The notes under the pieces were generated by a model. That model was not told the origin of the DNA and ran no database searches. It worked only from the letters and a program-made list of their open reading frames with translations. 25,674 nucleotides of DNA from Gymnopilus junonius (Eukaryota; Basidiomycota; Agaricomycetes; Agaricales; Galerinaceae), in the NCBI GenBank assembly GCA_015501075.1, contig JADNYJ010000448.1, positions 1 to 25,674 on the forward strand. The letters are read 5' to 3'. This document shows, piece after piece, positions 1 through 9,083 of this stretch. Position 1 is the stretch's first letter. Each line of letters begins with the position of its first letter. A program made the translations under genes and the position numbers.

Positions 1-507
1 GCATGAAGGATCAGTAGAGCCTCGGATAGCTTGACGCTGCTTAATATTTTGTGTCCTTAAACTGAATATTCTTAATTGAAGCGGTTTCAAATCCGTTTTC
101 TGGAGATTTTTCGGAAGCAAAGGCTTTTACTCATCAGCTGTCGAGTTCTCAGTCCCGAGTACGAATTTCTAATGTTCAGTTTTTTGTTTTCCATACTGTC
201 CAGTAGGTCTCAAAAAAAGATCAAGACAGAGAAGAGAAGAGTCTTCTCTTAGCCATTAGAATACCACTTTACCTGCTGTCGCATTCAAATCGATTGGCTC
301 GTAAAGAGCACGGAGAGGCAGAGGCGATGTGCACAGACGAGAACCAGCGATATCCAAACGAAGACTGATGTGGGCCCCACTTCTTAAGATGCTAACTAGG
401 TTTGACTTGAAGTTTCTTTTTATTATATTGACGAACTTTCGTATTCCCTTTCACATTCAATTTCTGTGAAGTTTATTTTGTTTTACATCGGCTGTCCTCG
501 CTGAGTG
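1..507. other. Left flank of the transposon, no gene seen
   Basis: No exon is supported on either strand. A perfect 9-bp inverted repeat with a 1-base centre (AAGAGAAGA / TCTTCTCTT) lies at 232-250; its meaning is unknown. Confidence 0.45.
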
Positions 508-538
508 CATCAGTAAATCGAGGAAAAACCCGTGAGGC
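508..538 (+). repeat. Left terminal inverted repeat of the Plavaka-type element
   Basis: Starts CATCAGTAAATCGAGGAAA. The right repeat read on the minus strand starts CATCAGTAAATTGTGGAAA, and further matches at TGAG and C continue to base 31. The flanking bases just outside are TG. Confidence 0.75.
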
Positions 539-672
539 ATTGTAGTTCTCACGAGGTTGATAATGCCGGATATTGGCTCACGGCGCCTCGTGAGGCAAAG
601 TGAGTCGAATACAATGCTTGTATCGGGCTCACAAACGCAATAACGGATCGTTACTACCTCATGCCTCGTGGT
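531..672. repeat. Left subterminal repeats (GGCTCAC / GTGAGGC motifs)
   Basis: Short copies of a GGCTCAC-like word occur in both orientations: GTGAGGC near 532, CTCACGAGG near 548, GGCTCACG near 575, the palindrome GCCTCGTGAGGC at 585-596, GGCTCAC near 626 and GCCTCGTGG near 663. Subterminal repeats of this sort bind transposase or accessory proteins in CACTA elements. That role is inferred here. Confidence 0.5.
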
Positions 673-920
673 GAAAGGACGGCGGGGTTATGAATGGATC
701 ATCATCTATTGTGAGTCTAGTGACAGGGTATATTAAGGATGCGAGTTAGTTATGAGCGTACTTCAATATCGCGACTAATCGCGATCCTCTTAGCAGGTTT
801 ATAATAAAGCCTGATGAACCGTGACTAGCAAGTAATCTTACAGCTGCCTTACGATGAGTAGTGAGGGTAACTCGCAGTTACTTGGGCAAATCAAAGATGT
901 CTAATTATAGGTCTACAAAA

Positions 921-3900
921 TTAAAGGCTTGCATAACCGTTGTCTTCGTCATCGCCGCTGTTATCGCCGCCACTGTCTTCCGAGCCCCCGCCTTCTTCCT
1001 CACTCAAACCTCCATCATCGCTGCCCTCTGCCGTGGTATCGTCAACATCCATACCCTCCTCATCTTCCTCAGCTTCGTCACCATCTCCTTCCTCAGCCTC
1101 CTCTTCATCATCCGGCGGTCGATCCATTTCTCGATGTCTTGCAAATTCTCCGTGACCGACACCGTGGCCAAAATGACGCATAAGGGTATCACGGTCAAGA
1201 AAGCTGGATGAAGGTGAGCGTAGAAAGCAGCGCGTTCCGAAGAGTTTTACTCACACATTGACATAGAAGTTCAGCCAGTCATCACTATCTTCCGGATCCT
1301 TGACTCTTGCAAGTGACCCGGCAGCAGGCAACAGGTTTGACGTGCGGCCTTCTGAGAAGGCAGGAATGATATGGGCTCCGCGAATGACATGCTGAGGGTC
1401 GAGGAATGTGAAGGCGTAGTCGTCCGTTGATTCAACGAAACCAATCTTTGGAAGACGCGCAGCCTTGAATCCATGCCGATAACGACCTGGCTCCATTCCG
1501 AACCATCTCACCCATAAAAAGTCCATGTGTTGCTTTGATTTGTCCTTGACACGAGGATGGGACGAGGAAACTGTGGCATGGAAGATACCAATCACGCGAG
1601 CATACCAATAGGGCTGCGCTTGAGGGCCAGTCTCCGGCGATTTGACCATGATGTCAGGGTAAGAGGTTGGATTAATGGTGTCGCTGTCTCGTCTGACATC
1701 GTATGTCGTGTAGTTGATCCGAATTGTCTTGCTCTTGTAGATCCGCTCTCCTGCAATGCAAACGGTATTTCTCTCGTCATCCGTGAAGTCGCCATAGGTA
1801 TCACCCTCATATTCCCGACCGAGCAAACGACCGAGAATGTGGTCCTGCAATTTTGGGATAAAGTGCTGCGGTGACAGGTCAGTGCCATTGGTCGAGTAAC
1901 AGAGCAAGCATGGCTTACCTTGACTGCAGGGTCATCTTGATTTTCTTGGACAAAGGTGTAAATGTCGACAGGGTCATTTTTGGAGTTCGAGACCTGGTAT
2001 CGTACGTCCAGGTTTCGTTCCATCACAGCATCTTTGCCACTGACAAGACTACGCTTCAGGCGGTCCTTTCCTCGGTGTCGCTCTGCAGCAAGCTGGGCCC
2101 GCTCAAGGCGTCTGACTCGCTTGGCAATCTGCTTTGTTGCGTCTCTCTTGTTGGTCCTGCCGTAGAGCCGTTTGACTAGACGGTGAGCCAGCTCGCCCTG
2201 GAAGTGATAATTAAACAATAATTAACTTATTCAGAGGTTTTGACGTACCAGTTGAGTCGAAAAAGAATCAGTTCCTCCAAATAACCGAATCGTCTGTACA
2301 TAATCTCCTAAGGCATGGAATTTCGGAGTTAGGAGATTCAAGATTTTGGGTTTGCGGCCTGTTGAACTCGGAGGGGCAGGGGCACTATTTTCAGAAGGAG
2401 CAGGTGGTTCAGATTCGGAATGACCTGGGGTATTTCCGCTGGAAGGAGTGCTTTCGTTGTTGTCAGGTGGGGCTTGCGCATTGATGCCGGACATTCTGGA
2501 TGTAGGTGGATTGGTAGAAGACGTAGATGACGGCGGGTTTTGAGCGATCTCAGGCATTGATATTTGGGTACTACCTCCTGACCGTGGAATGAATAGCTGC
2601 CTACCCTGTGCGCGCTGTCGTTGGCGATTCCGGGCAGCAACCTCGCGCGGGAGCTCCATAGTCTGGAATTGTGAACAGCTCAGATCCCGGAATTGTCGTA
2701 TAAGGAGACCAAACTCCTTTGTGAGCTCCGCTAGATGGTCTAGTGTGGTGTCACTGTGCATCCGCAGTTTAGCAAATCCGTGCCATTCAGCGGTTTTGTA
2801 AAGGAGCTTCATGAGTCGCTTGTTGTGAGGTTCTGGAAGGAGACCTTCAAAAGCGGGAATAGCGCACTGCATTCAATTGTTAGTGGCAGATCTGAGTGAT
2901 CAACTGTGTAGCCAACCTGGAGCAGGTCCTCGTAATCTCGAGCTGCAAGTTTTTTCATTTCAGAGGCGTTGTTGGCGAAGCGGCGTATTGTTTGGCCGAA
3001 CTGGGGAATATGTCGAAATCTGGCCATTGGTTAGGGCGGAAAGTCAAGTTTGCCGAAGTATGAGTCTTACCTCTCATCGAGAAGTGCAACAAGACTTCCG
3101 CCAGGAGCTGCAGCATACAGGATCCGGATTAGGTGCACAAAAAGTGCCTTCCAGACACCAAGCTCGAACTCATGCATGAAGTCGACAACCAGCATTCGAG
3201 ATAGATCAAAATCTGAGCCCAGTCTCTCAATGAATGCATTCTGAGATATCGGTAAGCAAAAGACCATTTCAAATGCTTGGATCGAGACTTACTGAAGTCG
3301 GGACCAATGAGGTCGGTTTAAGAAGCCTTTGGACAGCAGCCCCGCCTATTGGCATGCCTAATTCATAGATAGCCTTTCGTGCTGAGTCAACGAGGTCCGC
3401 GGCATACTTCCGAGCTTTCTGGAGACGAGTTCTGGCATCTGCCATGAGACCGACCTTATCCAACTTTGATTTTGGGACAAGGCAACGAGGACAAGGACAG
3501 AGTCCTTGGTCACGAATGGTAGCAAGGAGAATTCTGAGGGATTGCCGCTCAGTCAGCAGAAAGCCTCATATGACAGAACAGAACAAAAGCTTACTTTTCA
3601 GGATAATCCGCGGAATAGGTGAAGATCCGGGGATAGATGCGGCGCTCAACACCGTCGTAACACCTTACAACCATTCCGTACTTATATGCATGAAGGAATT
3701 CGTCGTCAAGCAGGAATTTCCAGACACCATGCATCAGTTCCCGGCGACAGTGGGCGAGGATATCTTTCTGTTGGGTGTCCCACTTCTGATGAAAAGACTT
3801 CAGCTGGTCCTGAAGAGAGTCGGGAAAGGGAGGGATATACGCGAGATGTTTGGCGGCACCAGAGTTGGGTTGGCAACGGATGTACTTCGAGAGATTCCCG

Positions 3901-5159
3901 AATAGCATATAGATCGGCCACATCTTTGCAGTGCCGAAGTTGGCGAGATGTGTTGCATCCGACCAGAACATCAGAGCTGCAACAACTTTCTCTCGCTTGC
4001 ATGTGGGGTCATCCGTGGGTGCACGCTGCACTTTGTCGTGCTCGTCGAGAAAAGCATCCGAGTCATACAACTCCGAGTAGATGCGTTCATCGTCTCCAGT
4101 GGCAGGGTTGGTACGAAACAATTTGAACGGCGAGTGGTGAAACTTCAAAGAGAGGGGGCTCTGATACACTTCCCTGATCAATGTTGTGATTTTCCGATAG
4201 CAGAGACCAGGGATAGAGAACAGTCTCGATGGGATATGCCGGCTCCCAGAAGGGACGTCGATGTCAATGCTGGTTTCTTGGAAAGATCGTAGGAATGGCG
4301 ACTTTTCTTCCACTGCATCTGCCTTACGGTTCTCCCGCGCAGCATTGAACTTCTTGAGGTCGTCACGCTGGAACTCAGGGTGGAACAAGATATTGTGAAC
4401 AAGGCGATCCACCTCGTCATTGGACTTTGATGAGCTGCCGGTATTTTGCCAATCCATGAGAAGTTCGACAGTCTTATTTGTGAAAGGTGAAGCTTCCTCT
4501 TCGTCTCGATTTGGATTAGACGAGTCAGCACTTATGTTGGAGGTGTGAGGTCTGTAGAGGTCTTCTGTGGCGACAGATGCATCAGGATCATATGACGGTC
4601 GATAAAGATATTCCTTTCGGAGGCCAAAAATGTTTGCAACAGTCTTGAAACGATTACGAACAATGAGAGAAACCCGTTGCAAAACTGACGTGGGCTCGGG
4701 TTGTGGGGTGCAGGATTAGGAGCCTCTGGCTGGATATCACGATAGCGTGCAGGAAGTCGGTGAGTTCGTTGTGGGCGGCCAGTAGCTGACCTGATAGGAG
4801 GAGGAGATGGGGGTATTGGCGGAGAACTTGGTCGTGATGCTCCTGAAAAATCCTGAGTGTCAACCTCCATTGAGTCAGCTGCAGTTGCCATTGTCTGCTC
4901 CTTTGGCACATTAGAGATAGCCAGAATATTTCAAACGAGTGTAGAAGCTTACATTTGGGCCCTGATCTACCTGTGAGCCACCCTGCAACTGGTCCTGAGT
5001 TTTCTTCTCTGTAGATGCAGCCTTCTTTGCAAGTAAAATACGCCGACCAAAAGCAGTGCGCTCCTCGGAAAACTTTTTGTAGGTGGAACATTGCTGGCGG
5101 TGCTTCGTGATTCCTGACTGGTTTGATTCTCGAGGGCATTTCTGGCAGCAAACAACCAT
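921..5159 (-). CDS. Plavaka-type transposase, ten exons
   Basis: Exons (read from high to low coordinate): 5159-4953, 4900-4741, 4684-3595, 3533-3293, 3240-3071, 3019-2917, 2866-2249, 2197-1919, 1865-1255, 1203-921. All join in phase through introns of 50-61 bp, giving 1253 residues. The N-terminus has a C2HC zinc-finger-like motif (C5-x2-C8-x11-H20-x3-C24). The segment FWSDATHLANFGTAKMWP (Asp near 365) and the segment LVVDFMHEFELGVWKALF (Asp near 586) are the hallmark blocks of Plavaka transposases and probably hold the first two acidic residues of the DDE-type site. A CPCPRC motif lies near 498. After these come LPEPHN, a proline/serine linker, and a C-terminal domain with YWYARVIGIFHA and FLWVRWFG. 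The tail is strongly acidic. The start at 5159 (GGGATGG) puts the finger at the extreme N-terminus; an in-frame ATG at 5216 would add 19 mostly hydrophobic residues, unlikely for a nuclear protein. The 56-bp intron at 4685-4740 is the least certain. Expected role: cutting and joining of this element's ends in the nucleus. Confidence 0.85.
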
Positions 5160-5493
5160 CCCAAACACCAATGCAAGTAGACATGAAAAGGTGAAAAGGA
5201 CTCGACTCAAGCGCATTGTCCGCTTTCACACTCGAAGTCACAGTGAACCACGGTCGCTGGAGCCCAAAGGATGGCGGCAGTAACAGTGGAAGAACAGATT
5301 AATTTCGGAATTGAAAACAGGGTATTTGCAATAGATAACGCCGGTGAGCCATACGATGATCAGCCAACGTACCTGGCAATGGGTAAGCTCCGGCATAGAA
5401 AATCAAATTGGCGGGTAAATCTTTACCTGCAGCTATAAAAGTGCAGCATTTGACGACAAGTCCTTCTCTTTCTTTCCCTCCCTCCCTCTGAAC
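5160..5493. promoter_or_regulatory. Shared divergent promoter region of the transposase and DUF6698 genes
   Basis: This 334-bp gap separates the two divergent start codons of the element. On the plus side a TATAAAA box at 5434-5440 is followed by a CT-rich tract at about 5460-5487 and the ATG at 5494, a typical fungal core promoter layout. I see no equally clear TATA box for the minus-strand transposase. Joint control of the two genes is inferred from the arrangement. Confidence 0.6.
5434..5440 (+). promoter_or_regulatory. TATA box of the DUF6698-type gene
   Basis: TATAAAA lies 54 bp before the ATG at 5494 and is followed by a pyrimidine-rich tract suited to transcription start. Confidence 0.6.
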
Positions 5494-7429
5494 ATGCCTC
5501 GCTCTGAGCGAGATCGATCACCGGCGAGTCGGCGAAGTCCTTCTCACTCATCTCGCACCTCACGTCCAACATCTCCGCCTCGACGATCCTCTCCTCGTCG
5601 GTCCTCTCTTTCCCGACGTTCGTCTCGCATGTCTCGGACATCCTCGCCTACACGGAGCCCCTCTCGTTCTTTGCAACCTTCTAGAGATTCCTCGCCTTCC
5701 CGTAGGTACTCATCCCTGCCTAGGAGCTCACCGCCTCCAGGCAGAAGTTCCTCGCCGAGCAGAGAAGACTATTCGCAGTTGGGAGTTCGAAGGAGATCTT
5801 CATTTGTAGATGACGATGATGAAGATGAACCTGCCCAGCAACCCAAAAAGAAAAGGTATGTTAGGTCTCTCATACTGAAATGGTATTCATGCAAAACCTA
5901 CAGGTCTAAGGACGAAAAACCGGCCTCTGCCACTCAGCCTGGACGCGGAATCCGCAGGCTTGCTGATCTCTTTCATGAGTTCGATGTCTTGATAGAAAAG
6001 GCATCTAAGCATGCGGCCCTTGATGCCCTGTCACCACGAGAGATAGAAGCGATGGACAACGAAGACTTCATGGGCTTGACAGCTGAGCAGATTGAGGCAG
6101 AACGCAAAGAGTAAGTGGGAGTTCAAGCTCAAGTTGTCTTATCTCATCGTTGAACTTTGATGTGACTTTTGTGACAGTCGCAGACGGTGTTTCACCGCTC
6201 TTCGCCTCATTGACAAACTCGTCCCCGATTTCAGTATCAAGGTTCACTTGAATAATTCCATCTATTTCTTGAGTCCGGTGAGTACAATAGTGACCTGTCA
6301 TCTCCTTGCCCCCACTCAAGCACCCCCTTAGTTGAAACGAGGAGCCAACGATGCAAGAAGTGATGACACAACCAAGTTGAAGATTGCGGTCGCAAACTGG
6401 ATCAACCAATCTTATTCTCCACCTTTCCCGCTTCATCTTACCGACAAAACAGGACGAGGTGTCAAGAACGATTACACTGGGCGTCTACTCTGCCCAATCG
6501 ATTACAATTGGGATGATCTTAAGTACATTTTACAATGTAAGTTCAAGAAATATTCTAATATGTTTTGTAGTGTTCGTGCCAAACTACGCGCTGCAGAGAG
6601 TGGCTATAGTATGGCTTCCAGCTTCTTTTTGCGCTGTCTGTATGAGGACGAAGAAGGTGATGATGATCACCCTGAGGTCGGGTATTTGAAGGGGCCGCTC
6701 TTAATTCTCGTGAGTTTTCCTTGTCCTATGTTATCCCCTATCCATCTACTAACCAAGACCCAATAGACATACCGTAACATATTCACGGCACCGTCATCTG
6801 CCGCGGACGCGAACTTTGTCTCGGAGCCTAAGACGAGGCGACGAGATGTTGCATCACTCCTGCACCTTGCTGGACAAGTCACCCCGCGCTCTATCGCCTA
6901 CGCAGCTACACAGGTATGTATTCAACCCATGCTACTTATCTAGGTGTCTGTCGCTGATTGATCCCCTTAGCTGCTTTTCGCCCTCAACACATCTAGGGAC
7001 TGGAAGGCCAAGCACGCTGGATTCCACTACCCTTCTTTCTATAACTTCGTTGTCGACTTCTTCGAGGTCATTAAAGACCAAATCACAAGGGATAAGGTAA
7101 ATGACCTTCTGCAATGGTGGAATAGGTATGCTTGGTCATTCTTTCGCCATTTTATCACTGTTCTGATACTGTTTTCAAGTCAAATATTCCCCCCTACGTC
7201 AGATACATCCATTGACTTGACCTGTGCTGCTGCACTGTCATCGGAGCAGAGGCTTCAAGAGTCCCGCGCAAGGCGTGTTCAAGAGGAGGCTGATCATGCC
7301 CGCGCCGAGGCAGAGCAAGCACTCAATGAGGCGGAGCGTGCCTTTGCAGAGGCTGAATGTGCTCGGATGGAGGCAGAGCGTGCCCGAGGTGATGTTGAGC
7401 ATACCCGAAGTGATCCTGGTCAAGTTTAG
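5494..7429 (+). CDS. DUF6698-type protein with RS-rich N-terminus, transposon cargo
   Basis: Exons 5494-5855, 5904-6110, 6178-6277, 6332-6709, 6767-6913, 6971-7125 and 7180-7429 join in phase to 532 residues. Residues 1 to about 100 are dominated by Arg-Ser and Ser-Pro pairs (RSPASRR, SPPRRSSPRRSS, RSPSRS), like the RS tails of splicing factors. An acidic patch (DDDDEDE) and a basic KKKR nuclear-localisation-like stretch near 118-121 follow. The core (about 200-455) has NIFTAPSSA, QVTPRSIAYAATQ, LLFALN and DLLQWWN-QIFP, which I recognise as the fungal DUF6698 family, function unknown. The C-terminus (about 470-525) is a heptad-like run of Glu-Ala-Glu-Arg-Ala repeats, probably a coiled coil. 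Its place inside the element, divergent from the transposase, suggests an accessory role in transposition or expression. The first intron is 48 bp without a stop, so its retention would insert 16 residues. Confidence 0.8.
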
Positions 7430-7704
7430 TTGGAAATGGGGGTCGAGTAATACTACTTCTTGCCTTGTCGTACCTCAAATATATCTTTTTCTTTGCTTCA
7501 TTTGAACATGTCTCATGTACTGCTGCAAGGTGTTGTAGGATGTAGATCAACCTGCTTTGAAGTTGTGAGATTGATATCAGCATGACCTAGTTCTCATGAA
7601 TTATATACCAGGGTGATATGGACATCATGAGACTACTATACGTCGGTACTGAAATCATGGTTCCCATGTGAGATTGTACTTAACTGGTGATTTCGAAACC
7701 GCCG
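7430..7704. other. Non-coding internal segment of the element after the DUF6698-type gene
   Basis: AT-rich sequence following the stop codon at 7427-7429. It presumably contains the 3' untranslated region. I see no further coding exon or clear repeat until the subterminal motifs begin. Confidence 0.5.
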
Positions 7705-7830
7705 GATAACAAGCTCATATCTGGCTCGCCAAATCGGGGTGTGCTCATAAGGCAGTGCGAGCCAAATATGGGGGTGTGACCGGATCACACCACGCGCAGT
7801 CACTCACACCGGATTACTTAGGCTCGTGAT
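7705..7830. repeat. Right subterminal repeats (GGCTC motifs)
   Basis: Several words related to those at the left end occur here: GCTCAT near 7711, GGCTCGC near 7723, GCTCAT near 7743, GCGAGCC near 7758, ACTCACACC near 7802 and GGCTCGTGATGGCTCAT from 7821, which runs into the right terminal repeat. They mirror the left set in motif and distance from the end, supporting one element. No experimentally known binding site can be assigned. Confidence 0.45.
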
Positions 7831-7861
7831 GGCTCATCGCACTTTCCACAATTTACTGATG
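7831..7861 (-). repeat. Right terminal inverted repeat of the Plavaka-type element
   Basis: The plus strand ends in TTTCCACAATTTACTGATG, the inverted counterpart of the left repeat. Bases 7862-7863 are TG, matching the two bases before the left repeat. Confidence 0.75.
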
Positions 7862-8466
7862 TGGCTAGTCAAAGTCGTTGACAATAAAAATAGAGACTGG
7901 TTCGACTGATAATCCGACCGCCCAGCTTACTTCCGAATCAGTGTCCAAAAGTATATAATCTCATATTAGTGGTAAGTAGTAGCGGCGCAAAGTGAGCGTC
8001 GGTCCCCGGCTCGTTTATAAGTATATATCGCAATACATACATGTAAGCATACTATCGTCTATCGTACCCGCACCCATTTCTATAGGCTGGTCATAGTGAT
8101 AGGCTCTGCCTGAGGCCGCTCGTCGCTAACCTTCAGTTAACTCCTACTGGCGGCCTGTGAGCTTAAGACACCAGAAGACACCGTGGGAGGGATTCGGACA
8201 AGATTCGGACTAACCATTTTAGGAAGCTTGAGTCGCTTGAATCCCCCGCGATCAAGTTACTTCCTCTGCCTTCATCCTCATCTAGGCTTACTGCCATCAT
8301 TGCTCTTTCTCTAACCCATACGATGCTTATTACGTCTCGATGCATATTTATTCTCTCTCCAAATCCAGCTAAAGCTTCGTGATTTGTCTAATGTCCGACT
8401 CTACAACGATGCTGTGCACAAGACACTTCAGGGCCCTCAATAAAGACGGGACAAACGAAGACAAGT
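7862..8466. other. Gene-free interval right of the Plavaka-type element
   Basis: No exon with convincing codon structure is visible on either strand. A few short open frames exist but have neither splice partners nor recognisable motifs. The sequence is moderately AT-rich. Confidence 0.5.
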
Positions 8467-8492
8467 TGTCACACCATCGGTCCTTGACACAC
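8467..8492 (+). repeat. Left arm of a 26-bp imperfect inverted repeat
   Basis: Contains ATCGGTCCTTGACACAC at 8476-8492, the exact reverse complement of 9057-9073, with an outer TGTCACA that pairs with TGTGACA at 9077-9083. Confidence 0.6.
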
Positions 8493-8820
8493 TTGGCCAC
8501 AGTACCACGAAATCGCCACCGATCTTCTTCAAATTTTGAATATAGGTTGATCACGCACATATCCAGCTCTGGTAAAAAAATGAAAAATTTTGGTTGAAGA
8601 GGAACGGAGATATGATAGCATATACCCTGAAATAGTCATTTTTGGTCTTTACGAGCTAAGCTTGCGATAGTTTTGTGCGGAATTCAGGGGAGCCCTGATG
8701 TCAAAAAAATATAACACGTATCTACGCAAGTTCATCAATGTTTCTACCAAATATTGAGGCAATTGAGTAAGAATTGAGAAGTGCAAAAATAGAAGAAAAG
8801 AATCAACAGAAGAGCGTGAC

Positions 8821-9024
8821 ATGGACACAACTACTCCCACCCATCAGATCCCACCACCGTCAATATTCTTGACACCAGACAGCCTACCCAGCTCCTCGGA
8901 CACATCATCTAAATTCAGCACTTCGCCAATGGTTGGCCGAGCGCTTTCGAAATGCGTGAAAGCTCTAAACGACGAGGAATCGAGCGATGAAGAAAGTGAT
9001 GAAGAGAGCGAGATTGATCATTGA
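8821..9024 (+). CDS. Small open frame of 67 codons inside the inverted-repeat structure, doubtful
   Basis: The frame begins at an ATG and is rich in Pro, Ser and Thr in its first half (PPPSIFLTPDSLPSSSDTSS). It ends in an acidic serine run (DEESSDEESDEESEIDH). No domain is recognisable, there is no splice partner, and the surrounding DNA is repeat-like. It may be a fragment of a degraded gene carried by the element or a chance frame. Only its clean start and biased composition argue for it. Confidence 0.2.
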   Translation: MDTTTPTHQIPPPSIFLTPDSLPSSSDTSSKFSTSPMVGRALSKCVKALNDEESSDEESDEESEIDH

Positions 9025-9056
9025 TATCCTGTCACACTTTTGGCGCGGGTCACAGG

Positions 9057-9083
9057 GTGTGTCAAGGACCGATTTTTGTGACA
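9057..9083 (-). repeat. Right arm of the imperfect inverted repeat
   Basis: GTGTGTCAAGGACCGAT followed by TGTGACA, the inverted partner of 8467-8492. Confidence 0.6.

Larger units (their letters stand above)
508..7861. mobile_element. Two-gene Plavaka-type DNA transposon (CACTA/KDZ-related), apparently complete
   Basis: Seen: the sequence starting at 508 and the reverse complement starting at 7861 share CATCAGTAAAT exactly, and 23 of the first 31 bases in all (17 of the first 19). Between these ends lie a transposase gene on the minus strand and a DUF6698-type gene on the plus strand, transcribed divergently from the middle. Both ends also carry GGCTC-type subterminal repeats. The length is 7354 bp. 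The element is flanked by TG on both sides, which may be a 2-bp target duplication, but a 2-base match is weak support. Known: Plavaka transposases of Agaricomycetes belong to the CACTA/KDZ assemblage, whose members usually have subterminal repeats. Inferred: all transposase and cargo exons join in phase, so the element may be autonomous or only recently silenced. Confidence 0.8.
8467..9083. mobile_element. Possible small non-autonomous element with terminal inverted repeats
   Basis: The left arm reads TGTCACA, two bases, then ATCGGTCCTTGACACAC (to 8492). The right arm from 9057 reads GTGTGTCAAGGACCGAT, three bases, then TGTGACA (to 9083), so 24 positions pair in inverted orientation with a 1-base length difference between the blocks. 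The enclosed 617 bp contain a 67-codon open frame but no transposase. I find no clear target-site duplication, so it could be an old miniature element or a chance remnant of a larger inverted repeat. The superfamily cannot be told from these ends. Confidence 0.4.

Noticed and set aside
232..250. Perfect 9-bp inverted repeat in the left flank
   Set aside because: Purine/pyrimidine-simple sequence, no associated gene; expected by chance in such tracts.
861..1211. A 116-codon open frame and other plus-strand frames over 861-1211
   Set aside because: They lie opposite the acidic Asp/Glu-rich last exon of the transposase; the repetitive composition keeps all frames open.
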